A DNA stretch of 64,000 nt from Chlorogloeopsis sp038404745 (GTDB lineage Bacteria; Cyanobacteriota; Cyanobacteriia; Cyanobacteriales; Nostocaceae): the NCBI RefSeq assembly GCF_038404745.2, contig NZ_JAYKTT020000081.1, positions 186,001 to 250,000 of the forward strand, given 5' to 3'. Made by a program: the position numbers and the translations under genes. Every line of letters begins with the position of its first letter. Positions within the stretch are counted from its first letter, which is position 1. A model generated the notes under the pieces. It worked only from the letters and a program-made list of their open reading frames with translations. It made no database searches and was not told the DNA's origin. Positions 17,287-25,506 of this stretch are shown here, piece after piece.

Positions 17287-17394
17287 GAAAAAATCCCCCA
17301 GGAGTTGACATTAGCCAACAGCTAGCTAGGGGAATTAGTTATCAGGGTGCATCTACCAAGTTCTATGTTATAAGAACACCCAGTAGTTTCCGGA
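17287..17394 (-). ncRNA. NsiR1-like sRNA, unit 2
   Basis: Same layout on the minus strand: TCCGGA 17389-17394, conserved flank (TATCCGGAAACTACTGG) as in unit 1, a weaker -10 near 17360-17365, body GGTAGATGCACCCTGATAAC identical to unit 1, then a hairpin closing with CCCCTAG (17326-17332) and followed by ATTTTTT. Likely RNA about 17287-17354. Confidence 0.78.
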
Positions 17395-17447
17395 TAAAAT
17401 TGTGCAAATTTTGTATAAATTATAAATGAACATTGATTTTACTAAAG

Positions 17448-17545
17448 AAAAAATCCCCTAGAAGCCATATGGCTAGCCAGGGGAAGTAGTTATCAGGGTG
17501 TATCTACTAATCTTTATGTTCCATCAACAACCAGTATGCTCCGGA
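17448..17545 (-). ncRNA. NsiR1-like sRNA, unit 3
   Basis: TCCGGA at 17540-17545. The body has TAGTAGATACACCCTGATAAC, two bases off unit 1. The terminator stem CCCCT/AGGGG (17455-17483) encloses the palindrome CCATATGG and is followed by GATTTTTTC. Likely RNA about 17448-17505. Confidence 0.75.
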
Positions 17546-17591
17546 TAAATTGATTAAGATTAAAGTAAATAGCTTGAGAAAGAATAAAGAA

Positions 17592-17690
17592 TTATACCAA
17601 TTTTGGATTAAAGCTATTGATGAATAGACTAGGCCAGAATTTTGAAACAAGACTCCCGCTTGCAACTTTGGTATTACTAGCGTAAGTAGC
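17592..17690 (+). repeat. dispersed repeat inserted in the sRNA array, copy A
   Basis: About 100 bases starting with TTATACCAATTTTGGATTAA and ending near 'gtattactagcg'. A second copy lies inverted at 34245-34337; both share an identical stretch of about 30 bases (17652-17681). It separates sRNA units 3 and 4, so it probably inserted into the array. Confidence 0.7.
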
Positions 17691-17784
17691 TGGTTAGGAG
17701 CATGATTGAACTAATTTAATTTCTCACTATCCATAAAGTTAGAGAACAAATGAGCCTGTTTAGGAGGCGATCGCAATTGTCATA

Positions 17785-17883
17785 TAAAGTAAATCCCTAG
17801 TGGTTGCCAACCAGCTAGGGAATTGAGTAATCAAGGTACATCTACTAATAAGTATGTTCTGACTGTGACTATCAATCTCAGGA
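17785..17883 (-). ncRNA. NsiR1-like sRNA, unit 4 (diverged)
   Basis: It retains the body (TAGTAGATGTACCTTGATTAC) and a strong hairpin CCCTAG...CTAGGG (17795-17820), but the T-run is broken (ATTTACTTTA) and the promoter element reads TCCTGA instead of TCCGGA (17878-17883). It may be weak or inactive. It is separated from unit 3 by an inserted dispersed repeat. Confidence 0.6.
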
Positions 17884-17923
17884 TAAATTTGTGTGTATTG
17901 GAGATTTTTGCTAGGCCATAGAC

Positions 17924-18017
17924 AGATTCCCTTAAGTTTATCACTCAAGCAGGGGAGTTAAAGTTCAAGGCGCATCTACCAATCAAAATGTTCTAGACAC
18001 AGTTGTTGAAATCCGGA
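17924..18017 (-). ncRNA. NsiR1-like sRNA, unit 5 (hetF-proximal)
   Basis: TCCGGA intact at 18012-18017. The body GGTAGATGCGCCTTGAACTT is recognisable, and the terminator stem (CCCCTGCTTGAG / CTTAAGGG) is imperfect. This copy would be antisense to the hetF 5' leader if that leader starts upstream of about 17980. A still more decayed sixth trace (acaagatacatctaaattt) lies at 18070-18092. Confidence 0.6.
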
Positions 18018-18165
18018 CTAAAGTTGTAGAAGCAACTTACTAAAACAAATAAATTTAGAAACATCTAAGTTACAAGATACATCTAAATTTATTAGATCAG
18101 GCTATAACATCGACATTAGCTCTTGGCGTTGAAAACCAAATTTGAGGAGGCAAACAGAAGAAGTT

Positions 18166-20727
18166 GTGACCCAGGAATTTCACCTTTCCGTAACTCCAGT
18201 AGGGCAAAGTGACTACTTAGTGCGGACGGAACAAGTCGCGCCTGGGGTGCCTTTGGCAGAAGAATTAGTGACTTGGCCTGTAGCTGATTGGTTAACGGCT
18301 GCTGGACATTTAATGAATGATCCTTTGAAATCGATGTTACAGGGAGATGCGATCGCACTCAACTCTGTCAACTTGGTAGCATTAGGTCAGCAACTTTATA
18401 ATACGCTGTTTCAAGGCACTCTCAGAGATAGTTGGATTACTGCCCAGGGTATTGCTCAAAATCACCAACAAGTACTGCGCTTGCGCTTGGGGCTAAAAGA
18501 TACCAGGCTAGCACGTTTGCCTTGGGAAGTGATGCATGCAGGCGATCGCCCAATAGCAACAGGCCCTTACATCGCTTTTTCACGTTATCAAAGTGGGATG
18601 AATGGGGTATCTAGGCTACCATCCACAAATATGCCTGTACCTCTGGAAGAAGGCGGAATCAGAGTATTGATGATCATTTCTTCTCCTACGGATCAAGTTC
18701 GATTGGATTTGCTTAAACAAGAAGCAATCAAGCTGCAAGAGGAACTTCACCGTCAATCACCACGTATCAGTGAAACTGGCCATTTTCTGCCGAGAATTGA
18801 ACTTACTTTGCTAGAACAACCAGGGCGAGAGGAATTAACACAAGCCTTAGAACAAGGAAGGTTTCATGTTCTGCACTACTCCGGTCATAGTAATGTTGGT
18901 TCTAATGGTGGTGAAATTTATCTTGTCAGTAGGAGGACTGGTTTAACAGAAATCTTGAGTGGTGATGATTTAGCCGGTTTGCTTGTCAATAATAATATTC
19001 AAATAGCTGTATTTAATTCTTGCTTGGGAGCATACCCAGCCACTGTCAACCTCCAAGGAGAGACTGGCGAACGTAACTTAACAGAAAGTTTGGTGAGGCG
19101 GGGGATCAGAGGCGTTCTGGCAATGTCAGAGCGCATTCCCGACGAAGTAGCGCTGACACTTACACAATTGTTTTATCGGAATCTTGCTCAAGGATATCCA
19201 GTGGATTTGTGTGTAAGTCGAGTGCGCCAAGGATTAATTTCTGCCTATGGTTCGCACCAGATGTACTGGGCATTACCAATTTTATATCTCCAGCGTGAGT
19301 TTGACGGTTATCTCAACCCAGAAATTTATTTACCCCAAATGGGGCAGTTTTATAACGATTACGATCCAGCTTTAAACTCCACCTCAACCATATTCTCGCC
19401 AAGGGCAGATGATGCCGATATGCCTTTACCAATTGATGAACTTATGCCTTCGGGTTTGGCAGATGAGTCTTCTGACTGGTTAGGTGAAGATACTTGGGGC
19501 GATTTAGTCGATGAAATTGAGTATGACGATCCGGGCTATGCAGAAGATTCTGCTATAGTTTCTGATTTATTGCGCCAATTAGAGCAATCAACGGTTGGGA
19601 ATGAGGAAACAGCGATCGCACCGGAAGTAGTACAGCAGGATGGGGAAGAGAATATTGACAACAAAGAGGTTTTAGGAGACGTTTCATCACCAGATCATAA
19701 TCTCAGCAGTAGTTTGCGGGGAGAACTGCCAGAGGAGACTATTCAAGGCAGGCAAGTTGAGGCAGAACGTCATGCACTATTGAATGATGCTAACTCGGCA
19801 AGAGATTTGCCCAATAATTTCCCTCCATCAGTTAATTTCGCTCCACCCCAAAAAACTAATTCCAGACAACGCGCTCAAGGTCGATTTTGGTCTAGAGTTG
19901 GGGTTGTAGGAGTAAGTGCGATCGCAGCAGTTATTGGTTTAAGTGTGTGGAATAGTCACCAAAAGTCACAATTACCTGATCTACCATTAACTCCGACTGT
20001 CCAGTCTCAACCTAACCCTGATGTCTCTGAACGTAATTTAAAGACAGAGGAAACTGGAATTGTTACAGCCTATGCAATTGAAAAAGTAAGCAAAGGAGAC
20101 TTGCAAAATGGGCTAGTAGCTGTGGAAGAACTACTAAATCGTAATGCTCTTTCTAATGCTAAAGCGGCTCTGGCTCTTGTTCCCAATCATAAAATTGAAG
20201 ATCCATCTGTTAACTTTTTCAAGGGACGGTTAGCGTGGCAATCAGTTCAAACCGGAGATAAAAACTATAGTATTGATGATGCCCGCCGTTATTGGGAAAG
20301 TGCTGTAAAAGCTGAACCGGATTCGCTGTTATATGCTAATGCTTTAGGTTTTGCTTACTATGCAGAAGGTAATATTAATCGTGCTAATGATGCTTGGTTC
20401 AAGGCATTGAATGCAGCTATCAAACAACAAAATACATCTGCCAGTGCCATAGCACCAACACCGAAAGAAGTTAATCATGATGCTTTGACTGCCTATGCTG
20501 GTTTAGCTATTGGATTGTATAAATCTGCCCTTAACCAGCCAGTTTCTAAAAGAGAGCGATATTTTAATGAAGCAATCAAGCTACGCCAAATGGTAGTTAA
20601 AGACGATCCAAGCCATTTTCAAATTCATAAATTAGCTAACAATTGGCTATGGCCAGAAAAAGCAATTACAGATTGGAAATCGCTCCTTCAGCTACCCTCT
20701 CCTCCATCTCAGGAAGAAGAATCATAA
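18166..20727 (+). CDS. hetF: heterocyst differentiation protein HetF (CHAT protease domain)
   Basis: 853 residues from GTG 18166. The TTG at 18142 overlaps its own AGGAGG and is unlikely. The N-terminal half is a CHAT (caspase-like) domain with the His in HYSGHSN (about residue 241) and the Cys in FNSCLGA (286). A long acidic linker follows (about 420-560), then one membrane segment (VGVVGVSAIAAVIGLSVW, about 592-610) and a helical TPR-like C-terminal region. HetF is required for normal heterocyst development and HetR turnover in Nostoc. Identity rests on the CHAT domain, the overall layout and the NsiR1-like array immediately upstream, which in Nostoc regulates hetF. Confidence 0.88.
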   Translation: MTQEFHLSVTPVGQSDYLVRTEQVAPGVPLAEELVTWPVADWLTAAGHLMNDPLKSMLQGDAIALNSVNLVALGQQLYNTLFQGTLRDSWITAQGIAQNHQQVLRLRLGLKDTRLARLPWEVMHAGDRPIATGPYIAFSRYQSGMNGVSRLPSTNMPVPLEEGGIRVLMIISSPTDQVRLDLLKQEAIKLQEELHRQSPRISETGHFLPRIELTLLEQPGREELTQALEQGRFHVLHYSGHSNVGSNGGEIYLVSRRTGLTEILSGDDLAGLLVNNNIQIAVFNSCLGAYPATVNLQGETGERNLTESLVRRGIRGVLAMSERIPDEVALTLTQLFYRNLAQGYPVDLCVSRVRQGLISAYGSHQMYWALPILYLQREFDGYLNPEIYLPQMGQFYNDYDPALNSTSTIFSPRADDADMPLPIDELMPSGLADESSDWLGEDTWGDLVDEIEYDDPGYAEDSAIVSDLLRQLEQSTVGNEETAIAPEVVQQDGEENIDNKEVLGDVSSPDHNLSSSLRGELPEETIQGRQVEAERHALLNDANSARDLPNNFPPSVNFAPPQKTNSRQRAQGRFWSRVGVVGVSAIAAVIGLSVWNSHQKSQLPDLPLTPTVQSQPNPDVSERNLKTEETGIVTAYAIEKVSKGDLQNGLVAVEELLNRNALSNAKAALALVPNHKIEDPSVNFFKGRLAWQSVQTGDKNYSIDDARRYWESAVKAEPDSLLYANALGFAYYAEGNINRANDAWFKALNAAIKQQNTSASAIAPTPKEVNHDALTAYAGLAIGLYKSALNQPVSKRERYFNEAIKLRQMVVKDDPSHFQIHKLANNWLWPEKAITDWKSLLQLPSPPSQEEES

Positions 20728-20942
20728 GCTATTGCTACTACAATCCCTGCTACCGAACTACAGCACCATCAAAGCAAACATAGGATAAAGGAGTTTCCTG
20801 AATTTGCTAGTAGAATTTTACTTATGATTTGAATCTTGTTGCGTCAATTATTGCATCAAATATGTTACCAAACAAGCTTAGACGCGGTAATATATGAGGG
20901 TAATTTTTTCTGTAGCTGCAATAACTTTTTGGGGCAACAAAG

Positions 20943-21806
20943 ATGAGTCAAGCAGCAGGGGCAAGGGCAGATATTCTAACGCTGGGTACAATAGACAGGC
21001 AGTACTGGTACGAACAGGGCAAGCAGTTCGACAATCAAGAGCTTTATGCAGAAGCAATTGTATGTTACGACAAAGCTTTAGCAGATTGTTTAGAGGGTTA
21101 CTGGATTTGGTATGATCGAGGCAGCGTTTTGCGGGAATTAGGTGAATACGAACAGGCGGTAGCGAGTTTTGAGCGAGCATTGATAGTACGCCCTAATGAT
21201 TATTGGGCTTTGTACAACCGAGGCTGTATTTTATTAGAAGATTTAGATCTGTTTGAAGAGGCGATCGCAAGTTTTAATCAGGCTTTGGAAATACGCCCTA
21301 AAGACTACTGGTCATATTTTCGTCGAGGAGACGCCAAACGACAATTAGGCCGCTACGAAGAAGCGATCGCTGATTACGATATAGCTTTATCAATTCGTCG
21401 TGATGATTATTGGGCTTGGTTTCGGCGTGGAGATGCTTTGAGACATCTAGGTCGTTACAATGATGCAATTAAAAGTTACGATGAAGCATTAGTGATAGAA
21501 CCAGATGATTTCTGGGCTAATTACAAACTAGCAGATGTATTGAGATATGTAGGGCGTTATAAAGCTGCACTTACCACCTATCAAGAAGCCATTGATATCA
21601 AACCAGATGATGAATATGCTTGGTATAACAGTGCTTGCTGTGCCGCTCAACTAGGAAATATTTCATTAGCAATAGAATGCCTTGAGTCTGCGTTGCTAAT
21701 TAATCCTAATTTTCAGGTACTGCTGAAAACAGATCCTGATTTACAAGTAGTTCGAGCTCAAGGTTTGCTGGGAGACTTGCTACGCGAAACTAATTGTTTA
21801 TATTGA
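20943..21806 (+). CDS. tetratricopeptide repeat protein
   Basis: A 287-residue protein made almost wholly of TPR units of 34 residues: GQADALRHLGRY-type helices with Trp/Tyr at the A-helix (YWIWYDRGSVLRELGEYEQA, DYWALYNRGCILL, DYWSYFRRGDAKRQLGRYEE, DYWAWFRRGDALRHLGRYND, DFWANYKLADVLRYVGRYKA). The strong DYW signature at repeat borders is striking. No signal peptide, no catalytic domain. It lies 215 bases after hetF on the same strand. A scaffold role is likely; the partner is unknown. Confidence 0.85.
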   Translation: MSQAAGARADILTLGTIDRQYWYEQGKQFDNQELYAEAIVCYDKALADCLEGYWIWYDRGSVLRELGEYEQAVASFERALIVRPNDYWALYNRGCILLEDLDLFEEAIASFNQALEIRPKDYWSYFRRGDAKRQLGRYEEAIADYDIALSIRRDDYWAWFRRGDALRHLGRYNDAIKSYDEALVIEPDDFWANYKLADVLRYVGRYKAALTTYQEAIDIKPDDEYAWYNSACCAAQLGNISLAIECLESALLINPNFQVLLKTDPDLQVVRAQGLLGDLLRETNCLY

Positions 21807-21899
21807 TATTTTCTCAACTCTGCTCATATCAATCTTGTTTGTAAACAGTAAATATCGGTAATGTACCAATTGAAAGCATTGGATTAACAAGTTATTGCT

Positions 21900-22265
21900 A
21901 TGACGAATAATGTACTAGGACAACCATTAGAAATATGTTGCACCTCGCCAATGACAGGTTTTTATCGAGATGGAATATGTAACACAGGTGCGGGTGATAT
22001 TGGTGCTCATGTTGTCTGCGCACAACTAACAGAAGAGTTCCTGGCATTTACCAAGTCAAGGGGAAACGATTTGAGTACACCCGTTCCCATATTTGACTTT
22101 CCAGGTTTAAAACCGGGCGATCGCTGGTGTTTATGTGCTTCTCGCTGGAAGGAAGCACTGGATGCTGGAGTTGCACCACCTGTAATTTTGTCAGCCACTC
22201 ACGCATCAGCTTTGGAATATGCTTCTTTAGATGAATTGAAGCAACACGCTCTCGATGAAGCCTAA
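21900..22265 (+). CDS. DUF2237 family protein
   Basis: 121 residues with the DUF2237 pattern NVLGQPLEICCTSPMTGFYRDGIC near the start, the invariant 'VCAQLTEEFLAFTKSRGNDL', and PGLKPGDRWCLCASRWKEA toward the end. Several conserved Cys and Asp residues suggest metal or redox chemistry, but the biochemical role is unknown. ATG 21900. It faces a DUF760 gene across a two-way terminator. Confidence 0.88.
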   Translation: MTNNVLGQPLEICCTSPMTGFYRDGICNTGAGDIGAHVVCAQLTEEFLAFTKSRGNDLSTPVPIFDFPGLKPGDRWCLCASRWKEALDAGVAPPVILSATHASALEYASLDELKQHALDEA

Positions 22266-22390
22266 GTCAGTAGAATAACTGGATGAAACGGTAAAATTTG
22301 CTCTGTAAGATTCCCTACTTTTGAGATAAGTTGGGAATCTATATTTTTGTTTATTTATAGCCATTTTTAAATGAATAAACCACACGATAC

Positions 22391-22457
22391 TGTAAGGGCG
22401 GGTTTTGTTTCAATCTTTAACTCAAACCGAAAGGATATTTGCTAAACTCACCCGGAC
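22391..22457. repeat. dispersed inverted repeat (GTAGGGGCGGGTTT family), copy 2
   Basis: Starts GTAAGGGCGGGTTTTGTTTC and ends with the diverged AAACTCACCCGGAC. Same family as 5369-5438 and 54757-54822. Confidence 0.5.
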
Positions 22458-22501
22458 AAAAAATTGTGGTTCAAATATATAAAATTTGCTGTAATCAAAA
22501 A

Positions 22502-22527
22502 CCCCAGCTTTTTAACTGAGGTTTTTT
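22502..22527. terminator. two-way intrinsic terminator
   Basis: CCCCAG and CTGAGG pair across a short loop, with TTTTTT after the stem on the plus strand and CTTTTTG-type T-run on the minus strand (AAAAA at 22497-22501). It sits between the convergent DUF2237 and DUF760 genes. Confidence 0.7.
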
Positions 22528-22553
22528 ACAGAATTACATCATAATTCAATTTA

Positions 22554-22898
22554 TTAGTGAGAATCTGATGCATCAGCTTCTACGAATTGCAAAGACTTTT
22601 CAAGTTCCATCCGCTGCTCGGCATTACGTAAAAAGTAACCATTCATCATCGCAGAAGCCAAAAGTCTTCCCAGATTATCCCGATTAGTGGTAATCAACAC
22701 ATTAAAGTTTTCTGAAGGTAAACCACCCAACATACTTATAATTGTGTGTTCAATTGCTTGCAATACTTCCGGTGATGTTGGCTTAGACAATTGAGCAACT
22801 GTTTCTGGGCTCATGGATTTGACGTATTGCCAAAGTAAGTTACTGCTTGAAACCTCACTACCAAAGAATTCTGGGTTGTGATTTGACAGATTGTTCAC
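22554..22898 (-). CDS. DUF760 family protein
   Basis: 114 residues from GTG 22898. The DUF760 core is visible: LLWQYVKSMSPETVAQLSKP, VLQAIEHTIISMLGGLP, FNVLITTNRDNLGRLLASAM, MNGYFLRNAEQRMELE. This domain is restricted to cyanobacteria and plastids; its function is unknown. All-helical, no membrane segment. Confidence 0.88.
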   Translation of the reverse strand: MNNLSNHNPEFFGSEVSSSNLLWQYVKSMSPETVAQLSKPTSPEVLQAIEHTIISMLGGLPSENFNVLITTNRDNLGRLLASAMMNGYFLRNAEQRMELEKSLQFVEADASDSH

Positions 22899-23094
22899 GG
22901 TTCTATGGATACGCTCTTACACAACTCTTATTAATAAATTTACCAACTTTTTTACTTAAGAATAGTGAGCTTAACCGAACCAGAAAATGACGGTTTGTTC
23001 TACAAATTAAGTTACCGTGAATAAAGACAATTATGAAGGTTATTGATTATTAGCTATTTTAATTGACTCTAACCAATAACCTACAACCCAAGAC

Positions 23095-23262
23095 TTAGAA
23101 ACCTACGATTCCGTAGTAGCCGCTGATAGCCAGAATGATAATTACTAAAATTCCTACGATCAGGCTAATCGAAAATTGAACTGATGTTTTTTGATTTAGA
23201 TCTTGTTTGCTTTCACTCTGATTTTGGGTGGGCTTGGGATTGTTGGTTTTTTCTGTTGTCAT
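23095..23262 (-). CDS. small single-pass membrane protein
   Basis: 55 residues from ATG 23262; a longer frame upstream adds 32 residues but lacks a better start. The N-terminal 30 residues are polar (Thr/Asn/Gln/Lys-rich), then one membrane segment (FSISLIVGILVIIILAISGY) ends the protein almost at its C terminus. It has the size of small photosynthetic or stress-related membrane peptides. I do not recognise it. Confidence 0.55.
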   Translation of the reverse strand: MTTEKTNNPKPTQNQSESKQDLNQKTSVQFSISLIVGILVIIILAISGYYGIVGF

Positions 23263-23357
23263 GGCTTTTATTGTTGGTGCTTGTCTATTATTTAGTTTGC
23301 TCCAACTGCCAGAAACTTCATCTTGCTTTCGGACTACAACTATTGTCTTATCTTGCA

Positions 23358-23420
23358 TCTAAGCTCTTGTCTGCCAAGAAATTTATTTCTTGGCTAATAG
23401 CTCAAGTCCACTTAAGTGGA
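23358..23420. repeat. hairpin-rich dispersed element, copy 1
   Basis: It contains GCTCTTGTCTGCCAAGAAA, the stem AAGAAAT/ATTTCTT and GTCCACTTAAGTGGA. A similar ordered set of hairpins is at 39578-39645. The order of three short palindromes suggests a mobile or structured RNA element rather than chance. Confidence 0.5.
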
Positions 23421-23503
23421 TTGTAATCACTAATAGGAGTAAAATCTAGTCCTCTGAAGAGGATTTCGGCTATGAGCAAGAGAATATATTCTCATATGCC
23501 AAT

Positions 23504-24535
23504 TCATGCCGTTTCCTGAATTTGCAGACGAATAGTTCGTTCCCCAACACTACCAAGTTGCAATTCCATCACCTCACCACCTAGAGGTTCCAAGCAATTC
23601 AAGAGCGATCGCAACTGCGGTGTACTTGCACCGGTATCTACGTAAAGCCGATCTGCTAGATTGCCGATCCGCTTCCAAGTCATGTACAACTTACCAATTG
23701 TTTGCTCTATCTGTGACGCCTGATTCACCAAGTCAGCAGCAATACTTAAGCAACCAACTCTTTGTGCTTCTATAAGTGCTGTTTCAATATCAACTTCTTC
23801 TTCATTCAAGGCTTGAACTTGAGCCGCTGCTTTGAGATATTTTGCCAAGCTCCGCGCATCTGCGGTTACTTGTTTGACAGTTTCTACATCAGGATTTTGA
23901 GCAATTTCTTTTTGCAGAGATTTTTGGTGTGATTCTGGTAATTTCTCCATTTCCTTTACTAGAGGTGCAATGTAACGCGGAGGGAGAGCGTTTTCTGCTG
24001 CTTTTTGCTTGACTGGTTCGGGTAACAATTCTGAGGACATTGCTGTCCATTCATCAGTAAGTTGACGTACTTCCCTTCTGGTAATGCGATCGCCTTTTTG
24101 TGCCGCTTCACCTACCATTACCTGTACTTCTGGCGCTGATTTGGCGGTTTCAACAAACGCCCGTTTGGAAAAATTGTTGATCGCGTTTGGATCTAGCTTT
24201 CCCTCTTCTAAGAGGGTATCTGCACTATTAGCTAGTTGAATCCAAGCATAAGCCTGACTTTTGCTAATTTCCCGTTCTTTTAGCCACTTGAGAAATCCCG
24301 TGCCTCGTCCGTCTCCACCCTTTTTTTCTCGATCTCGAATTGCCCGTAAAATTCGTCCCCGCCAGATTTCGGTTTGTAAATCAAAGCGATCGCACACCTG
24401 CCAAGCTATATCTAGTTGCTTTTGAAATTCTACTTCTGGAATTTCTTCGTCCTCTGGATCGGGAAGCTCAAAATCTAAATCTACAGGTTGTTGTAAAGCA
24501 GCAGCTATGTGATCGAAATTATCGGTTGATTGCAC
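23504..24535 (-). CDS. conserved cyanobacterial protein, possibly DNA-binding
   Basis: 343 residues from GTG 24535. An acidic N terminus is followed by a helical region (about 60-105: GTGFLKWLKEREISKSQAY) that reads like the helix-turn-helix of ParB/KorB-type proteins. Most of the rest is predicted helix, with a coiled-coil-like middle (about 185-300) and a beta-rich end (VMELQLGSVGERTIRLQIQE). I do not recognise a named family; DNA binding is an inference from the SKSQAYAWIQLANSA motif alone. Confidence 0.6.
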   Translation of the reverse strand: MQSTDNFDHIAAALQQPVDLDFELPDPEDEEIPEVEFQKQLDIAWQVCDRFDLQTEIWRGRILRAIRDREKKGGDGRGTGFLKWLKEREISKSQAYAWIQLANSADTLLEEGKLDPNAINNFSKRAFVETAKSAPEVQVMVGEAAQKGDRITRREVRQLTDEWTAMSSELLPEPVKQKAAENALPPRYIAPLVKEMEKLPESHQKSLQKEIAQNPDVETVKQVTADARSLAKYLKAAAQVQALNEEEVDIETALIEAQRVGCLSIAADLVNQASQIEQTIGKLYMTWKRIGNLADRLYVDTGASTPQLRSLLNCLEPLGGEVMELQLGSVGERTIRLQIQETA

Positions 24536-24679
24536 GGCTGGGAAAGTAATTAAAGTATGCGACGGCTTATTATTACATACTCTTGCTATCTAGAAATCGA
24601 TATCATTACTATGTTTTACTTGTCACATTTACAATACAAGTATGACAAATCACAAGCAAGCGATCGCAGCTTGCCTTCT

Positions 24680-25021
24680 TCAATTGGCTAGACGTACCAC
24701 ACGAATCCGTTTTCCTTGTAAAGTTCCCTCTGCTGTCACAGCCTCATCTATCTGTGCTGCAAATTGTTTCCAGTTTCGATTATTAGTGCAAACAATAATG
24801 CCGAAGTGGTTGGAGTCACGACGATGCAACCGGATGAAATCATCTCGGTTAATAGTTAATATCGAGCGCTCTTAGCTGATGGCAAATGCCAATACTTCTT
24901 CATCAGGTATACCTCGAGCTGCATTGCCTGCTTCTTGCACTGTCAAAATATCATGCCCCAAAGTACACAATAATTCCACAACCGAGAACGGAAACTGCTC
25001 ATCTGCATAAAAGCGTGCCAT
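24680..25021 (-). pseudogene. DUF5615 PIN-like toxin with in-frame stop
   Basis: From ATG 25021 the frame gives MARFYADEQFPFSVVELL, HDILTVQEAGNAARGIPDEE and VLAFAIS, then TAA at 24874-24872 (codon 50), then continues in the same frame with ERSILTINRDDFIRLHRRDS to a TGA at 24680. These are the complete halves of a DUF5615 (PIN-like) toxin, with Asp8 and the NRDD motif. Family members usually have Gln (CAA) where the TAA sits, so one C-to-T change would explain it. The partner antitoxin (DUF433) is intact and 3 bases upstream. A sequencing error is the alternative. Confidence 0.8.
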
Positions 25022-25024
25022 CGG

Positions 25025-25351
25025 CTAGGCTACTTCATTGCGCTCAATAGCCAGTTCGATTTCATCAGGGTGAGCTTCTGCGTATGTCCAAGCATTAGCT
25101 AAGTCCGTGGCTGTGATGGTTGGATAGCTCTTCAAAAGGTCGGCATCAGTATATCCAAGACGGCGAGCTTCCACAAGTACCCAAATGGGAATACGAGTCT
25201 TGGCAATACGAGCTTCTCCACCACAGATTCCAGGGGTTTTTTCAATTCCTTGCCAGTTGCTACTGAGACTTTGAGCGAGTAGCCCAATAGCCTGCACTTT
25301 TTCACTAGGACTGAGGGCAAGAAGGTATTGCTCTAAGTCTTTGAGTGTCAC
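25025..25351 (-). CDS. DUF433 family antitoxin
   Basis: 108 residues from GTG 25351. A short N-terminal helical part precedes the DUF433 domain (PGICGGEARIAKTRIPIWVL, ARRLGYTDADLLKSYPTITA, DLANAWTYAEAHPDEIE), a small winged-helix-like DNA-binding fold used as antitoxin beside DUF5615 toxins. The stop codon is 3 bases from the toxin start, so the pair is one operon. The toxin carries a nonsense codon, leaving the antitoxin without a working partner. Confidence 0.88.
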   Translation of the reverse strand: MTLKDLEQYLLALSPSEKVQAIGLLAQSLSSNWQGIEKTPGICGGEARIAKTRIPIWVLVEARRLGYTDADLLKSYPTITATDLANAWTYAEAHPDEIELAIERNEVA

Positions 25352-25506
25352 GGGATGTAAATCCTCTAATTTATTGGAAGGCAGTATTTACAATTTTATC
25401 AAGGGTGCAAGGAGTATCGCACTCTTAGGATGAGGATAGGATACAGGGGACAGACGAGTTCAACTTTACCTGTTCCCCGTAACCTGTACCCTGTTACCTA
25501 CTTTAC

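Noticed and set aside
17141..18020. CRISPR array as an explanation of the tandem repeats
   Set aside because: The units are about 100 bases with promoter and terminator signals and irregular spacing, not short repeats with unique spacers, and no cas gene is present.
24642..24875. Plus-strand frame of 77 codons
   Set aside because: It is the antisense shadow of the broken DUF5615 toxin gene, whose minus-strand reading is clearly protein-like.
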